From CAYMWF01 sp964394085 [NCBI: uncultured Gemmatimonadota bacterium] (GTDB taxonomy: Bacteria > GCA-2686955 > CAYMWF01), in the NCBI GenBank assembly GCA_964394085.1, contig CAYMWF010000015.1, forward strand, positions 26,286 to 83,078: a stretch of 56,793 nucleotides of DNA, read 5' to 3'. The notes beneath the pieces are model-generated. The model ran no database searches and was not told where the DNA came from. It saw only the letters and a list, made by a program, of their open reading frames with translations. Of the stretch, positions 26,353-37,620 are shown piece after piece (position 1 is the first letter of the stretch; each line of letters opens with the position of its first letter). The position numbers were made by a program, and so were the translations under genes.

Positions 26353-29300
26353 TGAAAAAGGCGTCCTGGTAATCGGGGGAGGTATCGCCGGCATTCAGGC
26401 GGCCCTCGATCTAGCCAGTGCAGACATCAGGGTGTACCTGGTGGAGAAATCACCGAGTCTGGGCGGCAAAATGGCCCAGCTCGATAAGACTTTCCCCACC
26501 ATGGACTGTTCGATCTGAATACTCGGACCGAAAATGATGGATGCCGGTCGGCATCCCAACATAACTCTGATGAGCTACTCGGAAGTCATCGCCCTGGAGG
26601 GTGATGAAGGTGATTTTTCAGCTGTCGTCCGGCGGCATCCCCGGTATGTGAAAGAAGAAATATGCACGGGATGCGGGCTGTGCGAGCAGGTCTGCCCGGT
26701 CGTTGCGCCGAATCCCTTCGATATGGGGCTGAAAGCCAGCAAGGCGATCTACCGCCCCTTCCCTCAGTCCGTACCTGTATCCTACACCATAGATAAAGAA
26801 AACTGCCTGAACGATGAATTCATCGTTTGCGAGCGCTGTTACAGATCATGCGACCTCAAAGCTATCGATTATGATATGCAGACCGAGGATATCCGGCTGA
26901 ACGTGGGTTCCGTCATCGTGGCCGTAGGGTTCGACGAATACAACCCTGTCAACCTCAGAAGTTTCGGTTTCGGACATTATCCGAACGTTCTTACCGCCCT
27001 GGAGTTCGAACGTATGCTCAACGCCTCCGGCGCGACCCAGGGGCATATAGTCCGGCCGTCAGACATGAAACCGCCGAAAAACATCGTTTTCGTGCAATGT
27101 GTAGGCGCAAGAGGAGAAGGACGTCCTTACTGCTCCCGCTACTGCTGCATGAACGCGGTCAAGGATTCGATGCTGGTGAAGCAGCACCTGCCTTCGATCT
27201 CGAAGATGACGATCCTCTACACCGATATCCGTGCTTTCGGCAAGGGGTTCGACGCCTTCCACCAGCGGTCCACCGGACGAAAAGATATCGAGTATATCAG
27301 GGGACGCCCTTCGAAGATCGTCGAGGTCGGAGATACGGGCCGGCTCGAAGTACTCGTCGAGAACACGATCAGCAGCGACCCGCTGAAACTCGAAACCGAT
27401 ATGGTGGTTCTATCTTCTTCAGCGGTGCCGTCGGCCGATGTCTCCAAGCTTGCCGGCGTGCTCGACGTTGAAACGGATGAACACGGTTTCTTCAGGCGGA
27501 GCGAGCTCCATGCCGACCCGATCCTTTCGTCCAGAAAAGGCATCTTCCTGGCGGGCGGCTCGGCGGGTCCGCTCGTCATCCCCGAAGCCGTGGCCCAGGC
27601 ATCCGCATCCGCAACCCGCAGCGCCGCTTACATGCTCGAGAACAAGATCGAGAGGGAGGAAGAAGAAATACGGCAGGTCGATGTATCCGGGCCGCCCAGG
27701 GTCGGTGTCATCGTATGCCATTGCGGCGTCAATATCGCCGGTCTTCTCGATGTGGAAGAGTTGATGGAGTATGCAAGAACCCTTCCGAACGTCGCATACG
27801 CCAACCACCAGCTTTTCTCATGCTCCGACGGTTCACAGCGCGAGATTCAAGAGCTCATATTAGAGCATAATCTCAACCGTCTCGTCGTCGCCGCCTGCAC
27901 CCCGAGAACCCATGAACCCGTTTTCCAGAAGGCATGCGCCGAAGTTGGCCTGAATCCATACATGTTCGAAATGGTCAACATTCGAGACCAGTGTTCCTGG
28001 GTGCATGCGAATACTCCCGAAAAAGCCCAGCTCAGAGCAAGGGACCAGATAAGGATGGGAGTAGCAAGAGCCAGGCACCTGGAGCCGCTCGAGCGAACGA
28101 CCGTCGGAGTCAAGGCCGCCGCCCTCGTGGTAGGCGCCGGAGTTGCGGGACTCACCGCCGCTCTCGATCTCGATGCTCTTGGTATCGAAACCCACCTGAT
28201 CGAAAAAGAGGCGGATATCGGGGGCACGTTAAATGATCTCGATATACTGTATCCCGGCGACACCCCGGCGAGCGAACTTCTCGATCAGTTGAAGAACCGG
28301 CTGAAAGAGAGCAGCGTCTCCCTCTATACCGGCGCGACATTCAAATCCGTTGACGGCTACGTCGGCAACTTCAAGGTTGACGTGGAAATAAAGGGGAAGG
28401 GGAAAAAGAAACCCTCCGGAAAAACTTTCGAAGTGGGCTCCATCATCCTGGCAACGGGCGCGGGGCTTTATGAACCTGCAAAGAATGAATACGGTTTTGG
28501 TAAATTCACCAACGTTGTTACATCCAGCCGGTTCGAAGCCGTATTCAAGGATCCTAAAGAATGGAAAGCCACCGGCGCAGGTGATACAGGGATCGCGGTT
28601 TTCATCCAGTGCGTGGGTTCGAGAGACGACGAAGTGAATCCCGTATGCTCGCGATACTGCTGCCCCGCTACTGTTCGCCAGGCGATACAGCTTGCGGACA
28701 AGGGACACGAAGCGGTCGTGCTTTACCGGGACATGAGGATGGTGAGTGCGGGCGCAGAAGAACTTTATCGGGAAGCCAGAGGCAAAGGGGTGATATTCCT
28801 CAAGTACTCTCCCGAACGAAAACCTGAAGTAAAAGGCAAGGGCAAGCTTGCGGGCAGCGTGGTAGTGTTCGATGAACTCCTCAACAAGGAAATCGCTATC
28901 CCGACGAACCTCGTGGTTCTCGCCGTGGGCATGGTGCCCGCCGAGCCCGTCACCACCGAGCTGCAGCAGGAATTCAAAATCCCGCGCGGGCTCGACGGCT
29001 ACTTCATAGAACGCCACCCTGAGCTCGGACCCGTGGAAACGACATCCGAAGGGGTTTTCATCTGCGGAACCGTCCAGGCGCCGAAGGATATTTCCGACAG
29101 TATGGCCCAGGCATCGGCCGCCGCAGCCAAGGCCGCGGCCATCCTGATGCACGACCACATCAACCTGGACGCCGCCGTCTGCGACGTGACGGTGGAACTG
29201 TGCAGGGCATGCAACGTCTGCGTGGAGATCTGCCAGTTCAATGCACCGGAACTCGCCGAGTTGAACGGCAGGATGATCTCAAAAATCAACCGGGCGCTCT

Positions 29301-29416
29301 GCAAAGGCTGCGGGACATGCGCTTCCTGGTGTCCGACAGGCGCGATAAGAGCGCTTCATTTCACCGAGAGCCAAATCGAGTCGATGATCGACGCGGCGTT
29401 GAGCGAGATGATCTGA
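26339..29416 (+). CDS. hdrA: Selenocysteine-containing HdrA (double HdrA, HdrAA'-type)
   Basis: One 1025-residue protein if the in-frame TGA at 26516-26518 is read as selenocysteine (residue 60); otherwise the frame breaks into 26339-26518 and 26534-29416. The N-terminal FAD motif '[18 protein letters not shown]' runs into 'PTMDCSI', the TGA, then 'ILGPKM', where HdrA normally has Cys. [4Fe-4S] motifs follow at residues 109-119 ('[12 protein letters not shown]') and 156-171. A second HdrA copy starts near 460 ('[18 protein letters not shown]') with its own FAD site ('[19 protein letters not shown]') but without the Cys/Sec motif, and the C-terminus has a two-cluster ferredoxin. HdrA is the flavin site of electron bifurcation. 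An alternative ATG is at 26327. Confidence 0.9.
26516..26556 (+). promoter_or_regulatory. Sec codon and bacterial SECIS element of hdrA1
   Basis: TGA at 26516-26518 is followed by the hairpin GGATGCC-GGTC-GGCATCC (stem 26539-26545 with 26550-26556, loop 26546-26549). The loop begins 28 bases after the TGA. Loop GGUC is like that of E. coli fdhF, the reference bacterial SECIS, and the distance is in the usual range. The hairpin is within the coding sequence, as expected for bacteria. Confidence 0.85.
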
Positions 29417-29910
29417 TGGCTGAACCGAAGACAAAAAAATCAAAGAGTAAGAAAAAAACCTCAACCGCGTCTGCAAAGACCGCTGTTGCGGAAACTTCCT
29501 TTACTCCGAAAATCATAGTTTTCGCCTGTAACTGGTGCTCTTACGCCGGCGCGGACACCGCCGGAATCACGAAGATCCAGTATTCTCCCGATTTCAGGAT
29601 TATCAGGGTCATGTGTTCCGGCAGAATCCAGCCGTCGCACGTGCTGCGAGCTTTTGAAAAGGGAGCCGACGGCGTGCTCGTATCCGGGTGCCATTTCGGA
29701 GACTGCCACTATATTTTCGGAAACGAGGAAGCGGTCAAACAATTCGAGAAAACCAAGGCGCTCGTCGAGCTTCTGGGCCTCGAGCCGAGGAGGATCAGGC
29801 TTGAGTGGATTTCCGCTGCGGAGGGGGTCCGGTTCGGATGGGTGATCAATGACTTCACTGAAATGATTAAGGTGCTGGGGCCGTCCCCCTTCAAAAACGG
29901 CGCCGGCTGA
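29416..29910 (+). CDS. mvhD: MvhD-like [2Fe-2S] electron-transfer subunit
   Basis: A 164-residue MvhD/FrhD-family protein that links HdrA to an electron donor or acceptor. After a lysine- and serine-rich tail of about 30 residues come the cluster cysteines in 'FACNWCSYAGADTAGITKIQ', 'RVMCSGRI' and 'GCHFGDCHY'. All are plain cysteine here, unlike BamF of Geobacter, which I recall as a selenoprotein. The start overlaps the hdrA1 stop (TGATG). Composition suggests it completes an HdrA-MvhD-HdrCB unit with its neighbours. Confidence 0.92.
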   Translation: MAEPKTKKSKSKKKTSTASAKTAVAETSFTPKIIVFACNWCSYAGADTAGITKIQYSPDFRIIRVMCSGRIQPSHVLRAFEKGADGVLVSGCHFGDCHYIFGNEEAVKQFEKTKALVELLGLEPRRIRLEWISAAEGVRFGWVINDFTEMIKVLGPSPFKNGAG

Positions 29911-29934
29911 AAACCGCATTAACTGGAGTTTTCG

Positions 29935-31068
29935 ATGAAAGATTTCGACGCGCTGGTGAAACGACACCGGGCAAGATTATGCCTCGAGTGCGGTAAATGC
30001 ACCGGTGTCTGCCCGATAACGAGATATGAAAAAGCCTTCTCCCCGCGCAGACTCGTCGGCAAGGCGATAACATCTTCATCTCCTGAGACTTCGCTGCCGG
30101 TAGAACCCATATGGTCATGCTATACATGCGGCCTTTGCGATTCACGCTGCCCTTCCGGAATCGATTTTACCGGCATGATGCCGGGTATCCGCGATTTTGT
30201 GCGCTCTAACGATCACGAGCCCCCCTACTCCCATGGCGGCACCCTGAAATCGATCTATAATCTTATGACCGCCAAGGGGATGGAGCAGGACAGGCTGAGC
30301 TGGTTGAGCGGCGATCTGAAAGTCTCGACAACAACCGGCGACGTTCTGCTTTTCGTAGGGTGCGCTCCCTACTTCGACACATTCTTCTCTGATTTCGGAA
30401 CGAATACCCTCGCGGGAATCAAAGGGGCGATCAAGCTTCTGAACGCGGTAGGGGTGACGCCGGTACTCTCACCTAACGAACGGTGCTGCGGGCACGATCC
30501 TCTCTGGCTCGGCGACGAAAAAACATGCCTCGAGCTGGCTCAGAGGAACATCGAGGAGTTATCGAAAGCCAAAGCGAAAACAGTGCTTTTCCACTGCCCC
30601 GAATGTTACCTGACATTCAAAGAGTATTATCCGCCCCTTCCGTTCGAAGTGAAACATCTTTATGAATACCTTGAAGAGGTCGGACCACCCGACTTCGACG
30701 GCAAAAAAGATAAGGCCGGTTACACATTCCAGGATCCCTGCCGTCTCACGCGTCATCTCGCGCTTCCCGATCTGCCGAGAGAGTATATCGGCAAAATGGG
30801 GGGTATCGAGTTCAGTGAAATGGCCAGAAGCGGAAAAAACGGCATCTGCTGCGGAGGTTCCTGCTTCACGGGATGCAACTCGGCCAACAAAGAACTACAG
30901 GCGGACCGGCTGAAGGAAGCCACGGCTACAGGGGCGAACACACTGATAACGGCATGTCCGAAATGCGAAGTGCATCTCAAATGCGCCGCGAGCGACCCTG
31001 TGCTTAAAGAAGAACTGAATCTCGAAATCAAGGACCTGGCCGGCCTGCTTGCCGGACGGCTTAAATGA
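29935..31068 (+). CDS. HdrC/HdrB fusion (HdrD/BamD-like) Fe-S oxidoreductase
   Basis: A 377-residue protein with two N-terminal [4Fe-4S] motifs ('CLECGKCTGVCP' near residue 16 and 'CYTCGLCDSRCP' near 62) followed by two CCG domains. The CCG residues are visible in 'FVGCAPYFDTFF', 'NERCCGHDPLWLGD', 'CPECY', then 'FQDPCRLTRH', 'GICCGGSCFTGCN' and 'CPKCEVHLKC', enough for the noncubane clusters of HdrB. The fusion order matches HdrD and, by resemblance, BamD. It follows mvhD by 24 bases. Substrate may be a disulfide, or it may pass electrons on to another enzyme such as a class II benzoyl-CoA reductase. Confidence 0.88.
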   Translation: MKDFDALVKRHRARLCLECGKCTGVCPITRYEKAFSPRRLVGKAITSSSPETSLPVEPIWSCYTCGLCDSRCPSGIDFTGMMPGIRDFVRSNDHEPPYSHGGTLKSIYNLMTAKGMEQDRLSWLSGDLKVSTTTGDVLLFVGCAPYFDTFFSDFGTNTLAGIKGAIKLLNAVGVTPVLSPNERCCGHDPLWLGDEKTCLELAQRNIEELSKAKAKTVLFHCPECYLTFKEYYPPLPFEVKHLYEYLEEVGPPDFDGKKDKAGYTFQDPCRLTRHLALPDLPREYIGKMGGIEFSEMARSGKNGICCGGSCFTGCNSANKELQADRLKEATATGANTLITACPKCEVHLKCAASDPVLKEELNLEIKDLAGLLAGRLK

Positions 31069-31209
31069 GACTCTTAAAAACCTTGAAAACGTATCGAAAA
31101 AAAGGTGTCCGTACAACCCCGAATCCTTCACGGGCGCAAGAAGCGACCGGTGAAAGTTCTTTTGCGACACCTCACAAAAGAAACGTTTTCCAGAACGGAG
31201 GTAACCCTC

Positions 31210-33621
31210 TTGTCAGATAATGGTATCAGAATCGGAGCGTTCATCTGCGACTGCGGATTGAATATCGCCGGGTCTGTCGATACCCAGGCGGTGACAGATT
31301 ACGCGGAGACGCTGCCTGGCGTTGTGGTCGCCGTACGTAACAAGTATACGTGCGCCGACCCGGGTCAGAACGAAATCAAAGACGCGATAAGGGAGCACCG
31401 GCTCGACCGGGTCGTGGTCGCATCCTGCTCGCCCCGTATGCATGAACCGACCTTCCGCGCATGTCTCGAAGAGGTGGGGCTGAACCCTTATCTCCTCGAG
31501 ATGGCGAATCTCAGGGAGCACTGCTCATGGGTTCACGTGCACGATAAGAGCCAGGCCACCGAGAAAGCCAAAGACCTGGTGAAATCGTCCGTGGCCCGGG
31601 CCTTGCATCTGGAGCCCCAGGATGAGCTGGTTCTGCCCGTGACGAAACGGGCCCTCGTGGTAGGCGCCGGAGTTGCGGGTATACAGGCGGCACTCGACCT
31701 CGCAGACGGAGGTCACGAAGTCATCCTGGTCGAAAAGGAGCCCAGTATCGGGGGGTTGATGGCTCAGCTTGACAAAACCTACCCCACGATGGACTGCTCT
31801 ATATGAATACTCGGCCCTAAGATGATTGATGCCGGTCGGCATCCCAAGATTACCCTGATGGCCTACAGCGAACTATCGAACGTCGCGGGTTATGTAGGTA
31901 ATTTCAATGTGACAATCCGCAAGAAAGCCCGGTACGTGGACGCATCCGAATGCACGAGCTGCGCGGAATGCGCCGATATATGCCCTGTGGTGGTCCCGGA
32001 CGAATACCAGATGGGGCTCTCCTCGAGAAAGGCGATATATATCCCCTTCCCCCAGGCGGTTCCCTCCTCGTACGTACTCAACATGGACGACTGCCTGGGC
32101 AACAACCCGATCGCCTGCGGCAAATGCTACGATGTGTGCGAAAAGAAATGTATCGACTACGACATGCAGGATCAGTACGTCAATGTCGAAGTCGGTATAA
32201 TAATCGTCGCCACGGGCATGGACGTATATGATCCAACCGAGCTCGACGAGTACGGATACACCCGGTTTGAAAACGTTATCACCTCGATGGAATTCGAACG
32301 GCTGATCTGCGCGGGAGGTCCCACCGAGGGGCACTTCGTGAGACCTTCCGACCAGAGCGAGGTGAAAAAGATCGGGTTCATTCAGTGCGTCGGTTCGCGA
32401 ACCCAGGAAATCGGCGGCGGCAACGGAAAAGGGAATCCCTACTGCTCCAATATCTGCTGCATGAATACGGTGAAGGACACTCTGCTCATCGTCGACCATT
32501 ACCCCGACACCCAGTGTTATGTCTTCTACATGGATATCCGCGCCTTCGGCAAGGGGTTCGAAGATCTTTACATGCGGAGCAAGGAAGAAGGCATCCGTTA
32601 TGTAAGAGGGCTGCCGGGTTCGGTTATAGAGAATCCTGATACCAAGAATCTGTCCGTCCTGGTGGAGAACACCCTGGCGGGCGATCTGGAAGAATACGAC
32701 CTGGACATGCTGGTTCTGTCGGTGGGTGTGCTCCCGAGGCAGGACCAGGCACCAATAAAGAAAATGCTCACCCTGTCGAACACATCCGACGGTTTCTTCA
32801 TGGAATCCCATCCGAAGCTGAAGCCGGTGGACGCCCCGACGAGGGGGGTTTATTTCGCGGGGTGCAGCGAGGCCCCCAAGGATGTAAAAGACTCGGTAAC
32901 ACAGGCCGGAGCGGCCGCAGCCCGCGGCAGCATCCTTCTGAATTCGGGAAGGATCAAAGTTGAAGCGATCACATCCCGTATTGATGAAGCACTGTGCAAA
33001 GGCTGCGGAATCTGCGCGAAAGCATGCCCCTACAATGCCGTCATAGTCGACACCAAAGCGAAGACACCCGCCAGGGTCATCGAAGCCGCATGCGCCGGCT
33101 GCGGCACCTGCGGCGCTGAATGCCCCGTTGAAGGGGCCGTGCACATGCGCCACTTCACCGACGATCAGATCATTGCACAGGTCGATGCCATCCTCGAGCA
33201 CGACAACATGGACAAGGTCGTCGTATTCGCGTGCAACTGGTGCTCATACGCGGGCGGCGACATGGCCGGCATCTCCCGGCTGCAGTTCCCGGCGTCGAAC
33301 CGACTCATAAGGGTGATGTGCTCGGGTCGCACCGATTCGAAGTTCGTTATGCACGCCTTCAAGAAAGGTGCGCCGATCGTCTGCGTTTCGGGATGTCACT
33401 ACGCCGACTGCCACTATATCAACGCCAACCGCTGGACCGAGAAAAGGGTGGAAAAGCTCTGGAACAAGCTCGAGCGCAAGAAGATTCGACCCGAGAGGCT
33501 TCAGCTCGAATGGATCAGCGCCGCAGAGGGTCAGAAGTTCAAGGTGGTAATGGAGGCCCTCGAGGAGATGCGCAAGAAGGTTACCCGCGAGGAAGTAGCC
33601 CATACGATGGAGGTGCTCTAG
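31210..33621 (+). CDS. hdrA: Selenocysteine-containing HdrA with fused MvhD domain
   Basis: An 803-residue protein if TGA at 31804-31806 is selenocysteine (residue 199). The TTG at 31210 follows CGGAGGTAA. The N-terminal HdrA head ('GAFICDCGLNIAGSVD') leads to the FAD site '[19 protein letters not shown]' near 155, then 'PTMDCSI'-TGA-'ILGPKM'. [4Fe-4S] motifs are at residues 248-258 ('CTSCAECADICP'), a CxxC set near 300, and a ferredoxin near 595-635 ('CKGCGICAKACP', 'CAGCGTCGAECP'). From about 670 an MvhD domain is fused ('FACNWCSYAGGDMAGISRL', 'GCHYADCHY'). It is a paralogue of hdrA1. With hdrC and hdrB just downstream it would form a complete soluble HdrABC-MvhD complex. Confidence 0.9.
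31804..31843 (+). promoter_or_regulatory. Sec codon and bacterial SECIS element of hdrA2
   Basis: TGA at 31804-31806, followed by the hairpin GATGCC-GGTC-GGCATC (stem 31828-31833 with 31838-31843, loop 31834-31837). The loop again begins 28 bases after the TGA. The 16 bases are identical to those in hdrA1, while surrounding bases differ. Confidence 0.85.
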
Positions 33622-33624
33622 CAA

Positions 33625-33777
33625 ATGGCTGGGAATACTGCAAAGTTCAAATGCCTGAGGTGCATGTACGAATACGAGGATGTGTTCAAACCCAAAGCGA
33701 CCATCGCCGAGATGGTGGAACGCGCCTGCCCGAAGTGCAAGAGCAACAGCATCAGGCGGATGAAGGAGAAGAAGTAA
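33625..33777 (+). CDS. 50-residue zinc-ribbon-like protein
   Basis: A short gene between hdrA2 and hdrC. The translation has two CxxC pairs, 'FKCLRCMYEYED' near residue 10 and 'ACPKCKSN' near residue 35, and a basic tail 'RRMKEKK'. This looks like a rubredoxin-like or zinc-ribbon knuckle that could bind zinc or iron. The start ATG lies three bases after the hdrA2 stop and the stop is one base before the hdrC start, so it is part of the operon. Function unknown; a small accessory or regulatory subunit of the Hdr complex is possible. Confidence 0.75.
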   Translation: MAGNTAKFKCLRCMYEYEDVFKPKATIAEMVERACPKCKSNSIRRMKEKK

Positions 33778-33778
33778 A

Positions 33779-34246
33779 TTGTCCACTCCAGACAGTATCG
33801 ATTTCGAATTCAGACGCAAACTCGGCAAGTTCATCGACGGAGACAGGGTAAATTTCTGCTACCAGTGCGGCGCCTGTGTCGGCGACTGCCCCGCGGCCCG
33901 GTATAACCCGGAATTCAACCCCAGAGAGATACTGCTCGAATCGCTGCTGGGACTGGTCGACCGTTTCTGGGGCGAGGATTCCCTGGTCTGGCAATGCACC
34001 AACTGTTACAACTGCTACGAAAGGTGCCCCCAGGGAGTAAGGCCGGTCGAGGTAATCATCGCCCTCAAGAACATGATGGCGGAAGAGGGGATTGCACCCG
34101 CGCAGGTTACCGACATGACCGCTAAAATAATCGAATCCGGAAGGAGCGTCATCGTTTCGAACGCCACCAACCGGATCAGGGCCCGGTTCGATCTTCCGCC
34201 CCTCGAAGATCTGCCGATGGATGAAATCGCAAAAATCCTGGAGTAA
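33779..34246 (+). CDS. hdrC: Heterodisulfide reductase subunit C (HdrC-like)
   Basis: A 155-residue iron-sulfur protein. Two [4Fe-4S] motifs are seen, 'CYQCGACVGDCPAARY' near residue 27 and 'CTNCYNCYERCPQGVRPVEV' near residue 73. It uses a TTG start one base after the zinc-ribbon stop, with AAGGAGAAG upstream. In HdrABC complexes this subunit wires HdrA to the HdrB active site. Confidence 0.92.
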   Translation: MSTPDSIDFEFRRKLGKFIDGDRVNFCYQCGACVGDCPAARYNPEFNPREILLESLLGLVDRFWGEDSLVWQCTNCYNCYERCPQGVRPVEVIIALKNMMAEEGIAPAQVTDMTAKIIESGRSVIVSNATNRIRARFDLPPLEDLPMDEIAKILE

Positions 34247-35171
34247 CCGGCGACCGTCCGGAGCGACTAAACACCGTCTTCAATTTTATCCACGCCGGCG
34301 GTTTTCAGGAACAACCATATCCGAAAGGAGAAGAGCGTGCGGCTCTTATTCTTCCCCGGCTGCCTCATACCGGCCAGGTATCCACAAATGGAAGCAGCCA
34401 TTCGAAAAACAGTACCCAAACTGGGCATTGAAATCGTAGACAATCCCAGATTCACCTGCTGCCCCGATCCGATACATTTCAAACCTGAAGACAAGATGAA
34501 ATGGCTCACCATGGCCGCACGCAATCTCGCAGTCGCCGATCAGGAGAAGCTCGATATATTCACCATATGCTCCGGATGCACGGCGACGCTGTCCGAGACA
34601 TGGCACCTTCTCCACGAAGACGAAGAGCTGTTAAAGCAGGTCAATGAGCGGTTGGGAAGAGTAGGCCTCGAATACAAGGGAACGAGCAGAGTCAGGCACA
34701 TAGTGACGGTGATACGGGAGGACATCGGCATAGAGGCCGTGAAAAAAACCGTCACCAGGCCGCTCGACGGAATCGATATCACGATCCACTACGGCTGCCA
34801 CCTCCTCAAACCGAGCAAGATCATGAACGTGGACGATCCTGATGACCCGAAGATAATGGACGAACTGATCGCTGCCCTGGGAGCCAACCCGGTCCAGCAC
34901 GACGACAGGCTGCTTTGCTGCGGAAAATCGTGTATGGACGAGGAGCTTCCCGACATGATGACCCGCGACGTGCTTTCTTCCGTTTCCAGCACCGGCACCG
35001 AGATCATGGGGATGATCTGCCCTTCCTGCTTCGGATCATTCGACCAGGGTCAGGTGCGGCTCTCTAAGAAATATGAAACCGATTTCAACGTCGCCCCCGT
35101 CTACTACTTCCAGCTGCTCGGCCTCGCCCAGGGGCTCACGCCGCAGGAAGTCGGAATCAACAGGCACGCTG

Positions 35172-36407
<1,236 letters not shown>

Positions 36408-36581
36408 GTTTCTTCTCCTCTATAGTCCTTTACCGCTGGGATCTTATCCTCTCCGCCAATCCTGATTGCTGATAAGCGCTGACGTGCTGTTCTCCGGTTC
36501 AGTCGGTCGGGGTTGTCACCCGGCCGTGCCGGATCGTGCCTGCCACACCTTTCTGCGTCCGTGCATTCTGCTCATTAACGA

Positions 36582-37535
36582 CTAAGGCGCTGATCTCACG
36601 AGGCGGAAACCCAGATAATCGTACCTGCCGTCGGGGGCGGTTCCGCCGCGATACGCTGAACGGCAGTGCCTCGCGTCGCTGCTCCAGCCGCCGCCCCGCA
36701 GGACGGGAGAGGTTCCGACAGACTGGCCAACCGGATCTGTTACACTTACGGGAGGGTAAGCACCATACCAGTCCCAGCACCATTCCCATACATTGCCGTG
36801 CATGTCATACAACCCGAAGGCATTCGCCTCCTTACTCATCACCGGGTGTGTCCGTCGTCCGGCAGTGCTCCCCCACCAGCCGGCCCTTGATAAATCAGCT
36901 TCGCTGTTCCCGGTATGGAAGCGAGTCGTTGTCCCCGCACGGCAGGCGTACTCCCATTCAGCCTCCGTAGGCAATCGGTAGCCGTTCGCCGATCTGGTCC
37001 ATGTGATTCTGGATCCGGAAATCGTGTACGAGGGTGTCAAACCTTCCCGCTCCGATAATCGATTGCAATAACTCAAAACCTCATACCAGCTGACATTCTC
37101 AACCGGTCAATCAGCACAATCCTCGAAATAACTTGGAGAATCTCCCATTACCGAAAACCACTCCCCCTGAGTCACCTCATGCCTGCCCATGCAGAAGCCG
37201 CTGACTGTTACCTGAACACCAGGACCCTCAATTGGATAACGGCCCTCCTCGGTTCGCGGACTCCCCATCATGAAAGTTCCGCCTGGGATCAGGACCAGGC
37301 CTTCGGGGCATGAACGCTTATCGGTCCCCTCGAGCCCAGCAACCTCGGTAACCTCATCCTTCTCCGGCGCAGCCGTGACAAGCTTGCGAAGTCCTTCAGT
37401 TTCTTCTACCGCATCAGTCGCGCCTTCACGTTCATCCGCATCCAACGGCGGAAACAGCCCAAATATGGCCAAGATGAAAACGGCTGCCGGTAATATCCGT
37501 CGTTGATCTTTGCTGACTTTTCGCACCTGTATCAT
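36582..37535 (-). CDS. Formylglycine-generating-enzyme (SUMF1) family protein interrupted by an in-frame TGA
   Basis: Without the TGA at 37109-37107 this is one 317-residue exported protein. A signal or membrane segment 'ILPAAVFILAIFGLFPP' is followed by 'LIPGGTFMMGSPRTEEG', 'FCMGRHEVTQGEWFSVMG', the TGA, 'PVENVSWYEV', 'YRLPTEAEWEYACRAGT', 'YDMHGNVWEWCWDWY' and 'RGGGWSSDARHCRSAYRGG', the full SUMF1-like order. The TGA lies in 'FEDCAD'-TGA-'PVENVSW', where family members normally have Cys. So it is either a selenoprotein or a one-base nonsense pseudogene. No canonical SECIS with a GGUC loop at the usual distance was found. The start at 37535 is uncertain. Its target is unknown. Confidence 0.65.
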
Positions 37536-37620
37536 CCCTCGGCTATAATCACGAAATTGCCGTGATGGTTTGCATATGGTCCCACCAGGCGGCAATCATG
37601 TTCATAAGAACCTTTTATAA

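Noticed and set aside
31873-33201. 442-residue minus-strand frame
   Set aside because: Antisense to hdrA2; GC-rich coding creates a long shadow frame.
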